NCBI GenBank assembly: GCA_003254885.1
Contig: QANT01002659.1
Location: 1 to 47,308 of the forward strand
Direction: 5' to 3'
DNA length: 47,308 bases
DNA from: Purshia tridentata
Taxonomy: Eukaryota > Streptophyta > Magnoliopsida > Rosales > Rosaceae
The notes under the pieces were generated by a model. That model saw nothing but the letters and a program-made list of their open reading frames with translations. It had not been told where the DNA came from and searched no databases. How positions within the stretch are numbered: position 1 is the first letter of the stretch; each line of letters opens with the position of its first letter. The position numbers were made by a program, and so were the translations under genes. Below, piece by piece: positions 21,301 to 33,377 of the stretch.

Positions 21301-23700
21301 GATGGAGAACTGGTAAACAAAATAGGAAGACTTTTACAAGCGAGTGTTGCATGGTTCTTTTACATGTAAGCTTATTGGTTTTGATTATTTTAATGTTTTT
21401 TACATTTGCCCTTGTAGTTCCCACGATACTTAAGCTTCATCAAAGGTGTTGTGGACTCAAATGATCTTCCACTCAATGTCTCACGTGAAATTCTTCAGGA
21501 GAGTCGTATTGTGAGTACATCCAGCACACTTTGTCTTTTAACCTTTTCAGGGTTGCAATTAATTTATTTTAAACAAGCTCTTCCTTTTTCTTTTTTTTTC
21601 TGAAAAAAAACTACTGTTTCTATGCTCTACTTGAAGGTACGGATTATGAGGAAGCGTTTGGTTCGGAAGGCATTTGACATGATTCTGGGAATATCCTTGA
21701 GTGAAAACAGAGAAGTATGTATTTGCATGTGTATTCTTATTCTCCTTTATCTTGTATATATTTAAATTCTTAATGGTTCAAAAACTTGGTCACAACTCCC
21801 GAAAATAATTGTGACATACTCCAGTCTAGCTCTTTATCTGAATTTTCTTTATATCCCTCTATCTCCTGCCCAGCTGCCATGCTTACTCCAACCCTATTTC
21901 ATGCAGAGTAGTTGGTAACAATTTCATTGTCTTGGAAACTACTCCTTTTCCTTGTCTGCTTTTGTACTCCTTATTCAGATCCTTGCCAACTCATTGCTGC
22001 GTGGGATGGACAATGATACTGTACCTTTATGTTCGTTAAACTTACCCTTTGTTATTTGTTGCAGGATTATGAAAAATTTTGGGAAAATTTTGGCAAACAC
22101 TTGAAACTGGGTTGCATTGAAGATCGTGAAAATCATAAGCGTATTGCTCCTCTGCTTAGATTTTTCTCTAACCAAAGTGAGGAAGAGATGATCAGCTTGG
22201 ATGAATATGTTGAGAACATGAAACCTGAGCAGAAGGATATCTATTACATTGCTAGTGACAGTGTGACAAGCGCAAAGAATACACCATTCCTTGAGAAACT
22301 TACTGAGAAGGAGCTTGAAGTATGTTATGCCTTTCAAATACTTTGATTATTATGTTTGTTTTGCTTCTTTTTTATGTGTTCATGCATAATTGATGCTGTG
22401 CCATTTTTGTAGGTGTTGTTCTTGGTTGATCCTATTGATGAGGTTGCTGTCCAGAACCTAAAATCATACAAAGATAAGAATTTTGTGGATATTAGCAAGG
22501 AAGATCTGGATTTAGGTTAGCTCATTGGATAATTCTAAGTTGAAAATTTCTATTTTGCCGAGGATGTATGGATTTTAGATGGTCTTGCTTCTTTCATTAT
22601 GCAAAGATCATAGCTGAAAAGTCTAATTTGCATTGAATGACATTTCTGCAGGGGATAAGAATGATGAAAAGGAAAAGGAGATTAAGCAGGAATATGGCCA
22701 AACATGTGATTGGATTAAGAAGCGTTTGGGTGATAAAGTTGCCAGTGTTCAAATTTCAAACCGTCTGAGTTCATCACCCTGCGTCCTTGCATCCGGGAAG
22801 TTTGGTTGGTCTGCCAACATGGAGAGGTAGAGGTCCTGTGCTGCTATATACATGTTTTAGGAATTCATCAACACGTTAAGGATCTGATTGTTATCTGGCC
22901 AAACTTGTGTTTGAACTTTTGCAGGTTGATGAAGGCACAAACTGTCGGTGATACTACTAGCCTGGATTATATGAGAGGCAGAAGAGTGTTCGAAATTAAT
23001 CCTGATCACCCGATCATTAAAAACTTGAATGTATGTTGCACAAAAACAGCCCAATCATAAAAGAAGTTGACAGTTATAGTAAGTACAATAATGTTATTAT
23101 TCTGGTTCGCAGGTTGCATGCAAGATTAACCCAAATGATGAAGATGCTATGAGAGCTATTGATCTTTTGTATGATGCAGCTTTGGTTTCTAGTGGTTTTA
23201 CTGTGAGTATTCATGCTTTCTTCATATCTCCTTTTAAACTGCTCTTAGGATCCTTAAACTATAGCAATCCCTTTTCTCTGTAGCTGTCCATCTAGGGAAA
23301 GCCTAGGGCCTGCAAATGAAAATGCACTTGACCTTGTGGGCATGGTCAGAGACAGTTGTTCTTTTGGTTTGAGGGTGCCACTATTTGTTGGGCGGGGCAC
23401 ATATGCTACAGACAAACTGTTTTCCTCTCATAATCTATTGTATCCCCATGCCAAAAATGTAGATTTTGCATGATTTTCTGATGATGTCTGATCTTCTTAC
23501 ACCTTCAACCTTTTATGTATTTGATGCAGCCTGAGAATCCGGCACAGCTGGGTGGAAAGATATATGAGATGATGGGTATGGCTCTTTCTGGAAAATGGGC
23601 TGCACCCGCTGAGGTTCAGCATCCAGGAGCCCAACACCACAACACTGAGGCATTAGAGGCTGAGGTGGTTGAGTCAGTTGTAGTTGATGGCCAGAAATAA
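18347..23700 (+). CDS. HSP90.6: Mitochondrial HSP90 chaperone (HSP90.6 / TRAP1 type)
   Basis: Twenty exons join in frame to 794 aa: 18347-18454, 18907-19095, 19186-19259, 19495-19620, 19711-19804, 19893-19976, 20060-20203, 20343-20456, 20557-20616, 20717-20791, 20889-20993, 21172-21312, 21418-21510, 21637-21714, 22065-22319, 22413-22515, 22652-22826, 22925-23030, 23113-23202, 23530-23700.

The Arg/Ser-rich, acid-free start ([16 protein letters not shown]) is a mitochondrial presequence. The GHKL ATPase domain shows [30 protein letters not shown] and [12 protein letters not shown] short acidic-basic linker follows, then the middle domain ([15 protein letters not shown]) and the C-terminal dimerisation domain. 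The cytosolic MEEVD tail is absent, as expected for an organelle member. It is an ATP-dependent chaperone of the mitochondrial matrix. Sequence and length closely match Arabidopsis At3g07770. The first donor (GTGCGC) is weak, so exon 1 is the least certain part. Confidence 0.95.
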
Positions 23701-24734
23701 GGAGCACAAGCCAAAATTTTTCTTTTGTTACAAAATTATCTCTTTGCGCATAAGTTAGTGGTAGGTTTAGTGGTGTAGGTTATAAATGTCTTGGAGACTG
23801 GACATCGATTGTTATGATATATTTAATGGAGCATATGTGCCCAGAAATGAGGAGGACAAGGCAATTTTCGTTTTTGTTACTAAATTCGCTTGCACAAAAT
23901 TTCAGTGGTGGGTCTTGTGGTGTTGTTCATATATATGTCTGGAGGTGTGTTATGAATTCTGATATAAATATTTGGACACAGGCTGAACTCTCAAGGTCTT
24001 GTTCAATAATTAATATTATTTTGACTAATTCATTTCTTTTTTTTATTTGTACTTGTTTATCTTGTAAAATATTGTGCAGTATTTAATAAACCTGTTGGCC
24101 TCGTTTGAAGAACGGACTGAATATGATTGAAGTAATTAAAAGGGATGGTAGTCTTTTTCTTATATTAGGTGGATTTATTAAGAATTTAGAATTGTATATT
24201 AAAGTTATTGGTTTTAGATTTGGATTCATTTTCTACGTTGGACTCAAATCTAAAAATACAAACGAATTGAATTATTTTCATAAACATTTTCTAAAGATTA
24301 TGGCATTTGCCAAAATGATTAGAAAGTCAAGCAGTGGCCAAAAAAAAGACGTGAAGCAGGTGACGCATGAGAATGACCATTGTGGCCTCGAAAGTGTGAC
24401 GTGTCGTAAGCGTTGTGACTGGTCAGCCACTCAGCCCAGTGATATACAGAAACGTACTAAGCCGGTCAATCCCCAACCCAAGACCGGTTGAGCCGGTTAC
24501 CGCAACGTTGAAATTTCATCCCACACTTTCACTTCCCACCATGGTCGACTGTTTTTCCTGGTAAAACACCGCAGCCGCGTTCAAAGGGCAAAATTGGGAA
24601 AACACACTTCATAGAAATGAATGAATGAATGCATAAATAAATAAAAACTCCCAATCTGTCTCTCCGCGTCTGCCTTCCGATTTCATTGTCTGTTCTCCAC
24701 TGAGCTGAATTTCCTGTCGGGGCTTCTTCTTCTG
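23701..24734 (+). other. HSP90.6 3' flank and OBERON-like promoter/leader
   Basis: The probable HSP90.6 3' UTR extends to about 24080. Upstream of the OBERON-like gene lie GACGTGTCG (around 24400), three CCGGT/ACCGG-type blocks (around 24460-24500) and a CT/TC-rich leader. A 128-codon open frame at 24105-24491 has no recognisable content and overlaps this promoter, so it is not called. Confidence 0.45.
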
Positions 24735-24739
24735 GTGAG

Positions 24740-24787
<48 letters not shown>

Positions 24788-25832
24788 AGCTTTGTTCCTT
24801 TGTTTGGTCTCTGAGAAAACCGTAGAAAATGAAAGAAATTTTTTTGAGTTGCATTGAATTTGTTGCTTGTGATCTAAAAAGGATAGGAAAGCAAAGCCAA
24901 GTACTTGTGTTAGGATCGTTGAATTTGCTGCCTAGCCTTTCTTTCCTCTAGGTGTTCTCTTAGGTTCAAGAGTTTTTGAGTGGGTTTAATCATAAGCGAA
25001 GCAGATTCAACGGTATAGTAGGTCTTCCATGAAAAAGTAAATTTTTTTTTTTTTGGATTCTCGATTGTGTGTGAATTGTTAAATCTCTGCCTTTCTCTAT
25101 ATTATCGTAATGTTGTTGTTGTTGCCTGAACGTTGTTTCTTTTTAAAATTTGGGTATTTGGTTTTAGCAGCTTGAAATTGGGGATTGGAAACTCTTTGCA
25201 AAAGCATGCTTAAAATTAGCTCAAAATTGATAATGTTCTGACAAATAGAAAGCTTAAAAACTAGGTCCTTTGTGATAAATAATTCTTTGGGAGATTTTGC
25301 TTTATTATTAATTTGTCTTTGCTTTAGTACTAATTGAATATGAATATTAATATTTCCCAATAATTTATTATTAAGATTAATCAGTGTAAGGCCTTATACC
25401 TGATTGCGTTTAATACATGCAGTCGACACTAGAGGATATGCTTCTGTTAGCAGTTTTCTTAATTAGAAAGTAGCCAAGCCATATTGATGTAACGGAAACC
25501 TGTCTAATTTCTCACCATATGCTACTTTGTTTCGGGGATTTCCTTTTAACGGATAATTGTAATCATCTGTGCGTTCATTGACAAGTGTTTTCTATTGAGT
25601 GTGTGGTGTGCTTGTTGTTTGTTCCCAACAATGAGGAATATTCATTATTCGTGACAACGTCCTTTTGAAGAAATTGAATATTTTTTTGTTTGGCTGTTCA
25701 TTTATGGTGGGATTTTTCTTGTTTCTGCACATTTACTCTAGTCTCTTCGGATTGGGTTATTCAGGATATCTTCAAAAAAGAATTTAAATGTTACGGTACT
25801 GGTTGCTGATATTTCTTTTCCTGTAGTTGCAG
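24735..25832 (+). other. Probable 5' UTR intron of the OBERON-like gene
   Basis: A donor TG|GTGAGC at 24735 and acceptors at 25826 (TGTAG) or 25832 (TTGCAG) would remove about 1.1 kb of T-rich, gene-less DNA just before the ATG at 25851. A TC microsatellite (24744-24789) lies just inside the donor. This is inferred from splice-site sequence and composition only. Confidence 0.5.
24744..24789 (+). repeat. TC microsatellite
   Basis: More than 20 TC units with one G interruption lie at the 5' end of the presumed leader intron. Confidence 0.9.
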
Positions 25833-25850
25833 AAATAGCAGACCTGGTTG

Positions 25851-27826
25851 ATGGGTACATCATCTGGTTCTAATATACACCACCAGCCTTCATCAAAAAT
25901 GCTTCCTCCACGTCAGCAACCACGAGCTGGGGGACTACAAACTTCACTGTCCCTTGTCTCTTCAGATGCTCGGCTATCCCCTGAAGAACCCATATCAAAT
26001 TCTGATCACATACGTGAGTCCCCCACTGAGAGTGCCAGTTCTCGAGAAACTTGGCCTACTGCTGATGCCATAATGGCAAAGAAGATGGAGAATGGGAAAG
26101 CAGAAAATGATTGCCCTGAACAGTCAGTCATTCGTCGTCTTTCTAGTGCTGATAAGATATCTCTTCGGGACATAGCGAGAGAGAGAGTAGATATAATCGC
26201 TGAAAAGATGCATCACCTACCTGATGAGTTTCTAGAAGAATTAAAAAACAATGTCCGAGTCATCCTTGATGGGAATGGTGGTTCACAGCATAGGGAGGAA
26301 TTTTTCATGTTGCAGAAGCTTGTTCAGAGTAGAACTGATTTAACAGCTAAGACATTGATTAGAGCACATCGAGTACAGCTTGAAATCCTTGTTGCAATAA
26401 ATACTGGGATTCTGGCATTCTTGCATCCAAATATCAGTCTCTCTCAAACTTCCCTCATTGAAGTTTTTGTGTACAAGAGATGCAGAAATATAGCATGCCA
26501 AAACCAGCTTCCAGCTGATGATTGTACATGTGAGATATGCACCAAAAGAAATGGTTTCTGCAACCTTTGCATGTGTGTAATCTGTAACAAGTTTGATTTT
26601 GAAGTGAACACATGCCGTTGGGTTGGTTGTGATTTGTGTTCTCATTGGACTCACACTGACTGTGCTATTCGTGATGGACTAATATGCATGGGTGCCTCTG
26701 TTAAGAGTGGAGCAGGGCCAACTGAAATGCTTTTCAGGTGCCGAGCTTGCAATCGGACATCTGAACTACTGGGTTGGGTCAAAGATGTTTTTCAACATTG
26801 TGCACCTGCCTGGGAACGGGAGGCTCTGATGAGGGAGCTTGATTTTGTTAGTCGGATTTTTCGTGGAAGTGAAGACCCTCGAGGGCAAAATCTCTTCTGG
26901 AAGTGTGAGGATCTCATCGATAAATTAAAAAATGGAGTTGCAGAGTCAACAGCAGCTTGCAGAGCAATATTGATGTTTTTCCAAGGTACATATTGGTTTG
27001 AAGCATTTTAGTTTGTCTCTCCCACGTGGTGTTAAATTTGATTTTCATTACTGTCTATTCATGGTTTAAGGAATAATTAAACTCCAACTGTAGGATAAAT
27101 CTTTGTGGAATTCTGGTTTGGATCTAATATCTGCATACTGTGTTTTTCCTTTTTTTTTTGTATTATCTATATTGTCCTGATTTCAAGTATGTCCTTAATG
27201 AAGAGCTTGAGGTAGACTCTCCAAAGAGCCTGGAAAATGGGGAAGGTGGACGGCTAATAGCCCCACAGGAGGCTTGTAATCGAATTGCTGAAGTGGTGCA
27301 GGAGGCCATAAGGAAGATGGAAATGGTAGCTGATGAGAAGATGAGAATGTACAAGAAAGCCCGAATGGCTGTTGAGGTTTGTGACCGGGAACTCCAGGAC
27401 AAGGCCCGGGAAGTTCGGGAACTAAAGCTGGAGAGGCAAAAAAAGAAGCTACAAATTGAAGAGCTGGAGAAAATTGTGAGGCTCAAACATGCAGAGGCTG
27501 ATATGTTCCAACTCAAGGCCAATGAGGCAAAACGAGAGGCTGAGAGGCTCCAGAGGATTGCTCTAGCCAAGTCAGATAAATCAGAGGAAGAATATGCTAG
27601 CAGTTACCTAAAACAACGATTGAGTGAAGCTGAGGCAGAGAAGCAGTATCTATTTGAGAAGATTAAGCTGCAAGAGAGTTCACGGGCATCCCAGAACAGT
27701 GGTGGTGGTGGTGGTGACCCTTCTCAGATGCTGATTTATTCAAAAATGCATGACCTGCTTTACAACGGTGCTCCTAAGGCAGACTGCCTGCCAAATGAAC
27801 GCCATCCTTTCAGAAAAAATACCTGA
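25851..27826 (+). CDS. OBE1: OBERON-family PHD-finger protein
   Basis: There are two exons, 25851-26985 and 27204-27826; the intron follows the first base of the Glu codon in FFQ|ELEVDS. The product is 585 aa. Order of features: a Ser/Pro-rich N-terminus; a helical region (SLRDIARERVDIIAEKM); an atypical PHD finger at about residues 210-302 (CRNIACQNQ...CTCEICTKRNGFC, CVICNKFDF, CDLCSHWTHTDCA, CRACN); and a long C-terminal coiled coil (EVRELKLERQKKKLQIEELE, ANEAKREAERLQRI) followed by a Gly run. OBERON proteins are nuclear PHD proteins that act redundantly in meristem maintenance and embryonic root initiation, downstream of auxin response factors. Length and sequence fit OBE1/OBE2. OBE1 is preferred because the HSP90.6 homologue lies directly upstream, as I recall for Arabidopsis At3g07770-At3g07780. 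Confidence 0.92.
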
Positions 27827-28258
27827 GGAATGATTTCTAGTATGTTCTGTATTATTTGAACTCATAAAATAGTAATAGTACTTTCTTTGGTGAACTAGTG
27901 TGAATGTGTTCTTTTGTTTAATATGACCTGTGGGTTTTATGGCATCTATCTATGAAGACTGATAGTAAAAGCAATGAATTTGGGATCTAACCGGATTACC
28001 TTTCCCATGTGTATATAAATATGTGTTCTGGTGGTGTTGGTGACTGTTTGGGTCTGATCTATTTTTATTACATATTTTTCTATTATTAGGGAAAATTTGA
28101 CAGTAAACAGAATTGGGTGCTTTATTATTATTATTTTCTTCATTACCGTAGTTACCTCCTGAAGTGGACAGAAGTGTCTAACTTAAGCATATATCTGAAT
28201 ATAAGTGGAACCACTTCAAACAAGCTTTATTTGGCTTAGTGCTGTGCTGGGGTCATCT
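27827..28258 (+). other. OBERON-like gene 3' flank
   Basis: This is probable 3' UTR and AT-rich spacer, with no gene seen. Confidence 0.5.
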
Positions 28259-28954
28259 TTAGGTCAGTCGGTGGAGAAGCTTTGTTATCTTCTCTGGAGG
28301 AACCATGAGTTCTGGACCACTGTTATCAAGGGTTACTGAAACCATAACAAAGTTGTCAAAGGTCATAGTGGTGCTAATACCATGACAACTAATTGTACAG
28401 CTTACACACACATTGGGAGTGACAATTTGGCATTGTTTATAAACAGGCCTGATCTTCCCGAACTGGTTATGCTGCTGTACTTGCTTCCCGATGTTCGACG
28501 GAACCAGAGTTCCGTTTGGGAAACGTAACAAATGACTTGAGTTTTAGTGCAGTTGGCATGGAGTGGCTGAAGATGAACTCTGGGACATGGTCTGGAGTGA
28601 TTGCAGCTTCTGATAACTCGTGATCATTTGGCATGAAGAAAGTTATATTGGTATTTTTCAGTGAATTGGGGATGCTGCTGTTCATGATCTTAAGGAGGAT
28701 AACAAATCCATGGTAAGCTTTATTCTCATGTCAGCCATGGCCGCCTGCAGATGGGTTTGGTTGACCAGATTTGCGGGCTGAGAATCCCCAACTGCAAATA
28801 GTAGAAGGATGAAAACCAGAAAGCCATTGGGTACAAATTGGGTGCAATCTTTGAACTGCTGCAGTAATGGGATGCTATAGAATTTATAGCTCGGTTTGTA
28901 TTTCATACTGTTCTGACCAGCAACCAAAGATGATGAATGAAAGTTTGGGTACAC
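28259..28954 (-). pseudogene. Fasciclin (FAS1) domain gene fragment, frameshifted
   Basis: Three minus-strand frames join into one FAS1-like sequence. The first has a hydrophobic signal-like stretch (GFLVFILLLFAVGDSQP) and QTHLQAAMADMR. The second has YHGFVILLKIMNSS, NITFFMPNDHELS and ITPDHVPEFIFSHSMPTAL. The third has LLRFPNGTLVPSNIG and IVTPNVCVSCTISCHGIST. The frame changes near 28716-28722, apparently by loss of one base before YHGF, and again near 28531-28534. FAS1 proteins are secreted cell-surface or wall proteins. No ATG is visible next to the signal-like region. With two breaks and no clear start this is a pseudogene. It resembles single-FAS1 fasciclin-like proteins, but I cannot name the member. 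Confidence 0.75.
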
Positions 28955-29131
28955 CCATGCATTTTGTATAGGGGTTTAGTTAGAAGGTGGTTTATGCATG
29001 GACAATGTAATATTTTATTTCATTTCTTTGTTTTTTCACTGTTCTTCACTCTTTTCTCTTTTTATGGTGTACTTCCTTGCCTAGAATATATAGAGTTGGG
29101 AGGTTTCGAGCTCAAAACTTTGTACGACAGG

Positions 29132-29170
29132 AGCTCTAGTACCATGTTAGATAAACGAAATTAGTTATAC
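29132..29170 (-). mobile_element. LTR retrotransposon relic (primer-binding-site-like)
   Basis: GCTCTAGTACCA at 29134-29145 is the complement of TGGTACTAGAGC. That differs at two positions from TGGTATCAGAGC, the usual plant LTR-element binding site for initiator Met-tRNA. On the minus strand it directly follows CTAACA, a possible LTR end. No internal domains are seen, so this is at most a truncated relic. Confidence 0.35.
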
Positions 29171-29871
29171 AAAGACTTCAAGTTTTCTCCTTCCTGAAGG
29201 CTAATTAGTGATCAAACAGTGAATTAGCCAAAGCAAATGACAAAACTTGGATTGAGATTGTTCCAATGTTTGGAGGACACTACTAGTTTTGTAATTGCTG
29301 ACCAGATTACTACCTACTATTTTCATAAAATATTTGAAGAATATTATGAGTTAGACAGTAAATGTTGACCCTTTCATGCAAGTGGGCTGAATTCAAATGT
29401 CAAGTTACTTTAGTAGCTTAAATATGACTAATGGTTGTTGTGTGATTGTTGTCATCTTCTACTTAAGAAAATCCAAGCTTTGAACTTCAATTTGGCTGAT
29501 TGAAAGGTGTGAACTTCAGTTTGAGAAAAAAAATAAAGGGTAAGGTCACATTTAGGTCCATATAGTTGAAGACAGAATTGAAGATTGCAATCTTTCAAGC
29601 TCAATTCTAAAATGAACCAAGATGAGAAGAGCGACATCATGCTTGAAAATGGACCCAAAGAGATGGGTTGCCTTTCAACATTAACATTATATAAAAAAAT
29701 GAGAAGACTTTTTAAGGTTATGGTCAGATATCAACATCAATAAAAGTGAATCTACATTGTCATTGATATTCTGTCAATGCCAAATTAGAAGCAAACTGCA
29801 GGCCTGAAATAGTTGTTTTGTGGTGAAATTAACAACCATGCACACAATTAATGTTTCTATCTCATTTAAAG

Positions 29872-29896
29872 ATATATATATATATATATATATATA
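29872..29896. repeat. AT microsatellite
   Basis: About 12 AT units lie in AT-rich spacer. Confidence 0.9.
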
Positions 29897-31062
29897 GTAT
29901 GATTCATCATTCAAAGATATCATGTATTTAATTGAATAATTTATCTCATTTTTAATATAAAACTTTCTTTAAATTGGTAATCAATAATCATACTAAATCG
30001 ACATAATGACATAGCATAACCATTTTGTAGAATTTTCTCTCAAAAAGAATATATTATAAATCCTTTAGGTGTTACTTAGTGCTTAATGGATATGGTTTTA
30101 AGTTTTAACAAAGAAATCAATGGATATGAGAATAGAATATTCTGTTCCTGTTAATTTTTGGTTCAAAGTTATTCTTGTTGATAAAATAATTGTCCCAGAG
30201 TTAATAATTAAATCAAGCATTATAAACATAATTTTCATGAAGTAGTGTAGTTGGACTGGCTTTTGGTTTTTGCTTGGCTGGCTTTAACGTGAGCATTAGG
30301 ACAATATTCATTATCCGAAAGCCATTTTAACATTCTTTTTCATGGGAATCCTTGTATTATTATCAGAAATCCATTCCTTGTTTTAAATGAAAGTATGTTT
30401 CAAAATCTATAAGCTCCAATGCAGTTAAAACTTTAAAAAATAGTTGTAGGGAAATGTTACAGATTAACAATTGATACACCTTAAATCTTTTTTATATGTC
30501 ATATGATATTTATATTATAAACAAATTTTATTTTACATATTAAGAGCTATGACTTTAGGTTTAATGGATCAGTCAGTGGTTTTTTTTTTTTTTTTTTTTT
30601 TTTTNTCATTGGTTTTTTTTTTTTTTTCTGGTATTTGCATAATTTTGTACAAACCTACCACAAAGACTATGTAACGTGAACATGGGGCTATCATTATTGT
30701 ATTGTAAGCTATTACCTATATATTCTGACCAAAAATATTTATTTAATTGTAGGCTTTGTAGCTATATGTTCTTATAATGGACAGGACAGCTATTCATAAA
30801 GTAAATGGGACATCCCATATTCCCATCAATTTGGAAGCCGAATTTGAATCATTAATTACAATTTTGCTTGCAGGAAACGCTTTTGCTTCTTCTTTTTTCT
30901 TGTATTTTAATACAATGTGAAAGGGGCAACTTGTATTTCTATTAATATGCTTAACCTAGGTCACCATATATATATAGGTAGTTAGGTAAGCCTGGTATTT
31001 ATTTTATCTGATTATTATTTGAGTTGTTGAAACTTGGAAGAATTTGAATAGTTTAGAGATCA

Positions 31063-31130
31063 ACAATGCTATACTTACCACATTTTCATATCATAATTTT
31101 ATATCACATTATATAACAACTTACGTGACA
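31063..31130. repeat. Dispersed MITE-like block, copy 1
   Basis: The stretch centred on ATAATTTTATATCAC recurs at 32131-32200 in the same orientation. Flanking matches include ATACTTA, CACATTTT/TACATTTT and ATAACA. It looks like part of a small non-autonomous element; termini were not resolved. Confidence 0.4.
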
Positions 31131-32130
31131 TTAATACATTGGACATTAAAATATAAAAAATATGATAAAAATAATATTATTGTTTGGAGACAAGTAAAAT
31201 TAATCATTGACAAATGAGTGAATAAACAACTAAAGGCACACAAAAAGAATGATGGGTGTATGATTATATAAATTTAAGAAATTCAGTAATATTAGACTAT
31301 GTTTGGATGTGATCTGTGAGGCTTGAAGAATTATCAATTATAGTTAAACATTGGATTTGGAAAACATTCAATTCAATACACCAAATTTGAAAGGAAAAAC
31401 CAGTTTTTTTGTTCAAAGATACATGATATGTGTGCTGCCTCAAAATTAATAAACATCTTATCTCACGCTTTTGTTTTCTGAAGAGTAATATTATCACACT
31501 TATGTAATATGATAATAATCCATACAGTTTTGACATCATACACTAAATTAATAATGTTTATATAAACAATTCGATAACATAACATGTAAAACTATATCTA
31601 AAACATAAAAATAAAAAAAGGTGGATAAGCATGAGATCAAACTACACTTCAAAAAAAAATCATGAACAAAATCTCCTAGCAATAGAATGTTCCCAGATAG
31701 CTTTTGGTCCCTGAAAACTAATTCTATACCCTTTTAAGCAAACATGAAGATTGGAGAAGAGAAAGGCTTTAAAGAATAGCAAGATGATGGGTTTCAAAAT
31801 GGGCTATATATATACAAACAAGCAATGGCTGTAAAAATTTTGGACTAATTTAAAGTGGATATACTTCTGATGCTGTTTATAGTGCTTTGGGACATCTTTT
31901 CAACTTTTTAAAGTCTTAATTAATAATTAAGAAGATAACTTAACTTTGTATTATGGATCATGATTAACATTCATGGGACTGCCTGCAACTACAATCTTTT
32001 CCCACTCTACCCCACCATGCATCTACCCCTCACATGCTGCACAAAGTTAGATCCATCTACAGGACTTTCCCAAGAAAAGGAAAGAAGATTTTAATCCAAC
32101 TTTATTATTTTGAAGATGTCTTATAATTTA

Positions 32131-32200
32131 CAGTAATATTATACTTATTACATTTTTATACTATAATTTTATATCACTTACATAACATTTATATATTCAA
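32131..32200. repeat. Dispersed MITE-like block, copy 2
   Basis: This is the second copy of the block at 31063-31130, sharing ATAATTTTATATCAC and the upstream ATACTTA..ACATTTT pattern. Confidence 0.4.
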
Positions 32201-32814
32201 AAACTTATTTATTTACGACAAATAACTTTAACGTAATTGGATAATATTGCTTAAAATTTAGTTATTCAAAGTTTCTTAATTTATAGTACTGCTGTCATGA
32301 CATATCATTTGTGACTGTGGCCTGAGTGGTACGTAGTATGAAAGTATATATAATAAGGGAAAGTATGTATGACATAAATAGAAAATAGTATTCCTCCCCA
32401 AGTTATTCCCTTCTCTGCAACCAAACAGATCAAGAATCCCATCTCTGCAAGAAGAAACTTGATGGAGCTTTTTCACTTCTCATTTCTTCACCGTGTTTTA
32501 TCTTTTGTTTGGCTATACCATAATTGTAGTAGTAGTAGTAGGAATATGTTTGAAAAAGTCTATTAATTATCTTCTTCTAGCTACACTTCCTTTTAACCCC
32601 GTTCATGCATGCCACATACAATCAAAAACTTCAATAATTTCAACACACACTTTTGAGTTTTGACCACCACAAATTAAATCACCATGAACTTAATACTTGG
32701 ATGAATTAGGTGTGTTTGGAGACCAACCCAACCTACTAAATTTGGATTCAAAATTTCATGATTTAGTTTGACGTTAAAACTTTATGATTTTTTAAACTTA
32801 TTGTATTTACTAGC

Positions 32815-33035
32815 AGGTGGAATAAGATTTTTAAAATGTCACTCACATACAAAAGTAAGTTGAATTTTTCATCATAATTTAAATTTAATTATTATCATAT
32901 TGAAAATATATGATTGAAAATATCAAAATTACAAGAATAAGAACAAACTGAAAATTTCTTGAAAATACCATATCAAAAATACCATTTGGCCTATTTAAAG
33001 AACTTGCTCAGATATATTTAATTAGACAAAAAAAA
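32815..33035. repeat. Direct repeat, left copy (period 563 bp)
   Basis: The copy begins AGGTGGAATAAGATTTTTAA and ends ATTTAATTAGACAAAAAA. It is almost identical to 33378-33618, with a few substitutions and one 20-bp insertion in the right copy. An N at 33036 follows the terminal A-run. Confidence 0.92.
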
Positions 33036-33036
33036 N

Positions 33037-33377
33037 TTTATGTATATACTTAGGATAATGTTAATGACCCCCATTTCACCTATAAAAAAGGACTTATCTT
33101 CTCTCCAAAGTATGGAAACAATATTTCTTAAAGAACATAAGTGAGGAAAGTGATGAATAAAGTAATTATATAAATAGATAATAATTTTACTAACTCTTGA
33201 CTCTTGTAAAAGACATCCATCCTATTTCCTATATTCATAATCGGTTAAACGGGTGATGATGAGCGGTGAAGGAGGAAACCCAAATCCGAGCCGTCGACTA
33301 TTTGGTGGATCGGGTGAAGACTAAATGGGTGGCGGCTCAGGCGGTAAGTGGTGGTGGGTGGGTTGATGCCCACCCCT
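33037..33377. other. Segment between the direct repeats, ending in a hAT-like terminus
   Basis: The right part (about 33240-33377) is GC-richer than its surroundings, with many GGCGG/GGGTGG blocks, and ends GCCCACCCCTAG. Read from the other strand this is CTAGGGGTGGGC, a style of terminus common in hAT-like and other small plant elements. No protein-coding content is seen. Confidence 0.35.

Larger units (their letters stand above)
29171..32814. other. AT-rich intergenic DNA without a supportable gene
   Basis: No coding region is recognisable. The stretch holds an AT microsatellite, a poly-T run ending in an N (30605), two copies of a MITE-like block, and a segment near 31295-31390 (beginning GACTATGTTTGGATGTGATC) of the type seen at ends of small non-autonomous elements. 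The frames at 29452-29658, 31297-31539 and 32276-32476 (all minus) look like chance. Confidence 0.5.

Noticed and set aside
24105..24491. 128-codon open frame between HSP90.6 and the OBERON-like gene
   Set aside because: It starts in 3' flank and ends in promoter-like DNA, with no recognisable motif.
26340..26654. 104-codon minus-strand frame inside the PHD-finger exon
   Set aside because: It is the antisense shadow of the OBERON-like coding sequence.
27163..27570. 135-codon Ser-rich minus-strand frame
   Set aside because: It is the antisense of the coiled-coil exon; Ser/Leu richness is expected from complementing Lys/Glu codons.
31297..31539. 80-codon minus-strand frame in AT-rich spacer
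   Set aside because: No domain or context; it overlaps a MITE-like stretch.
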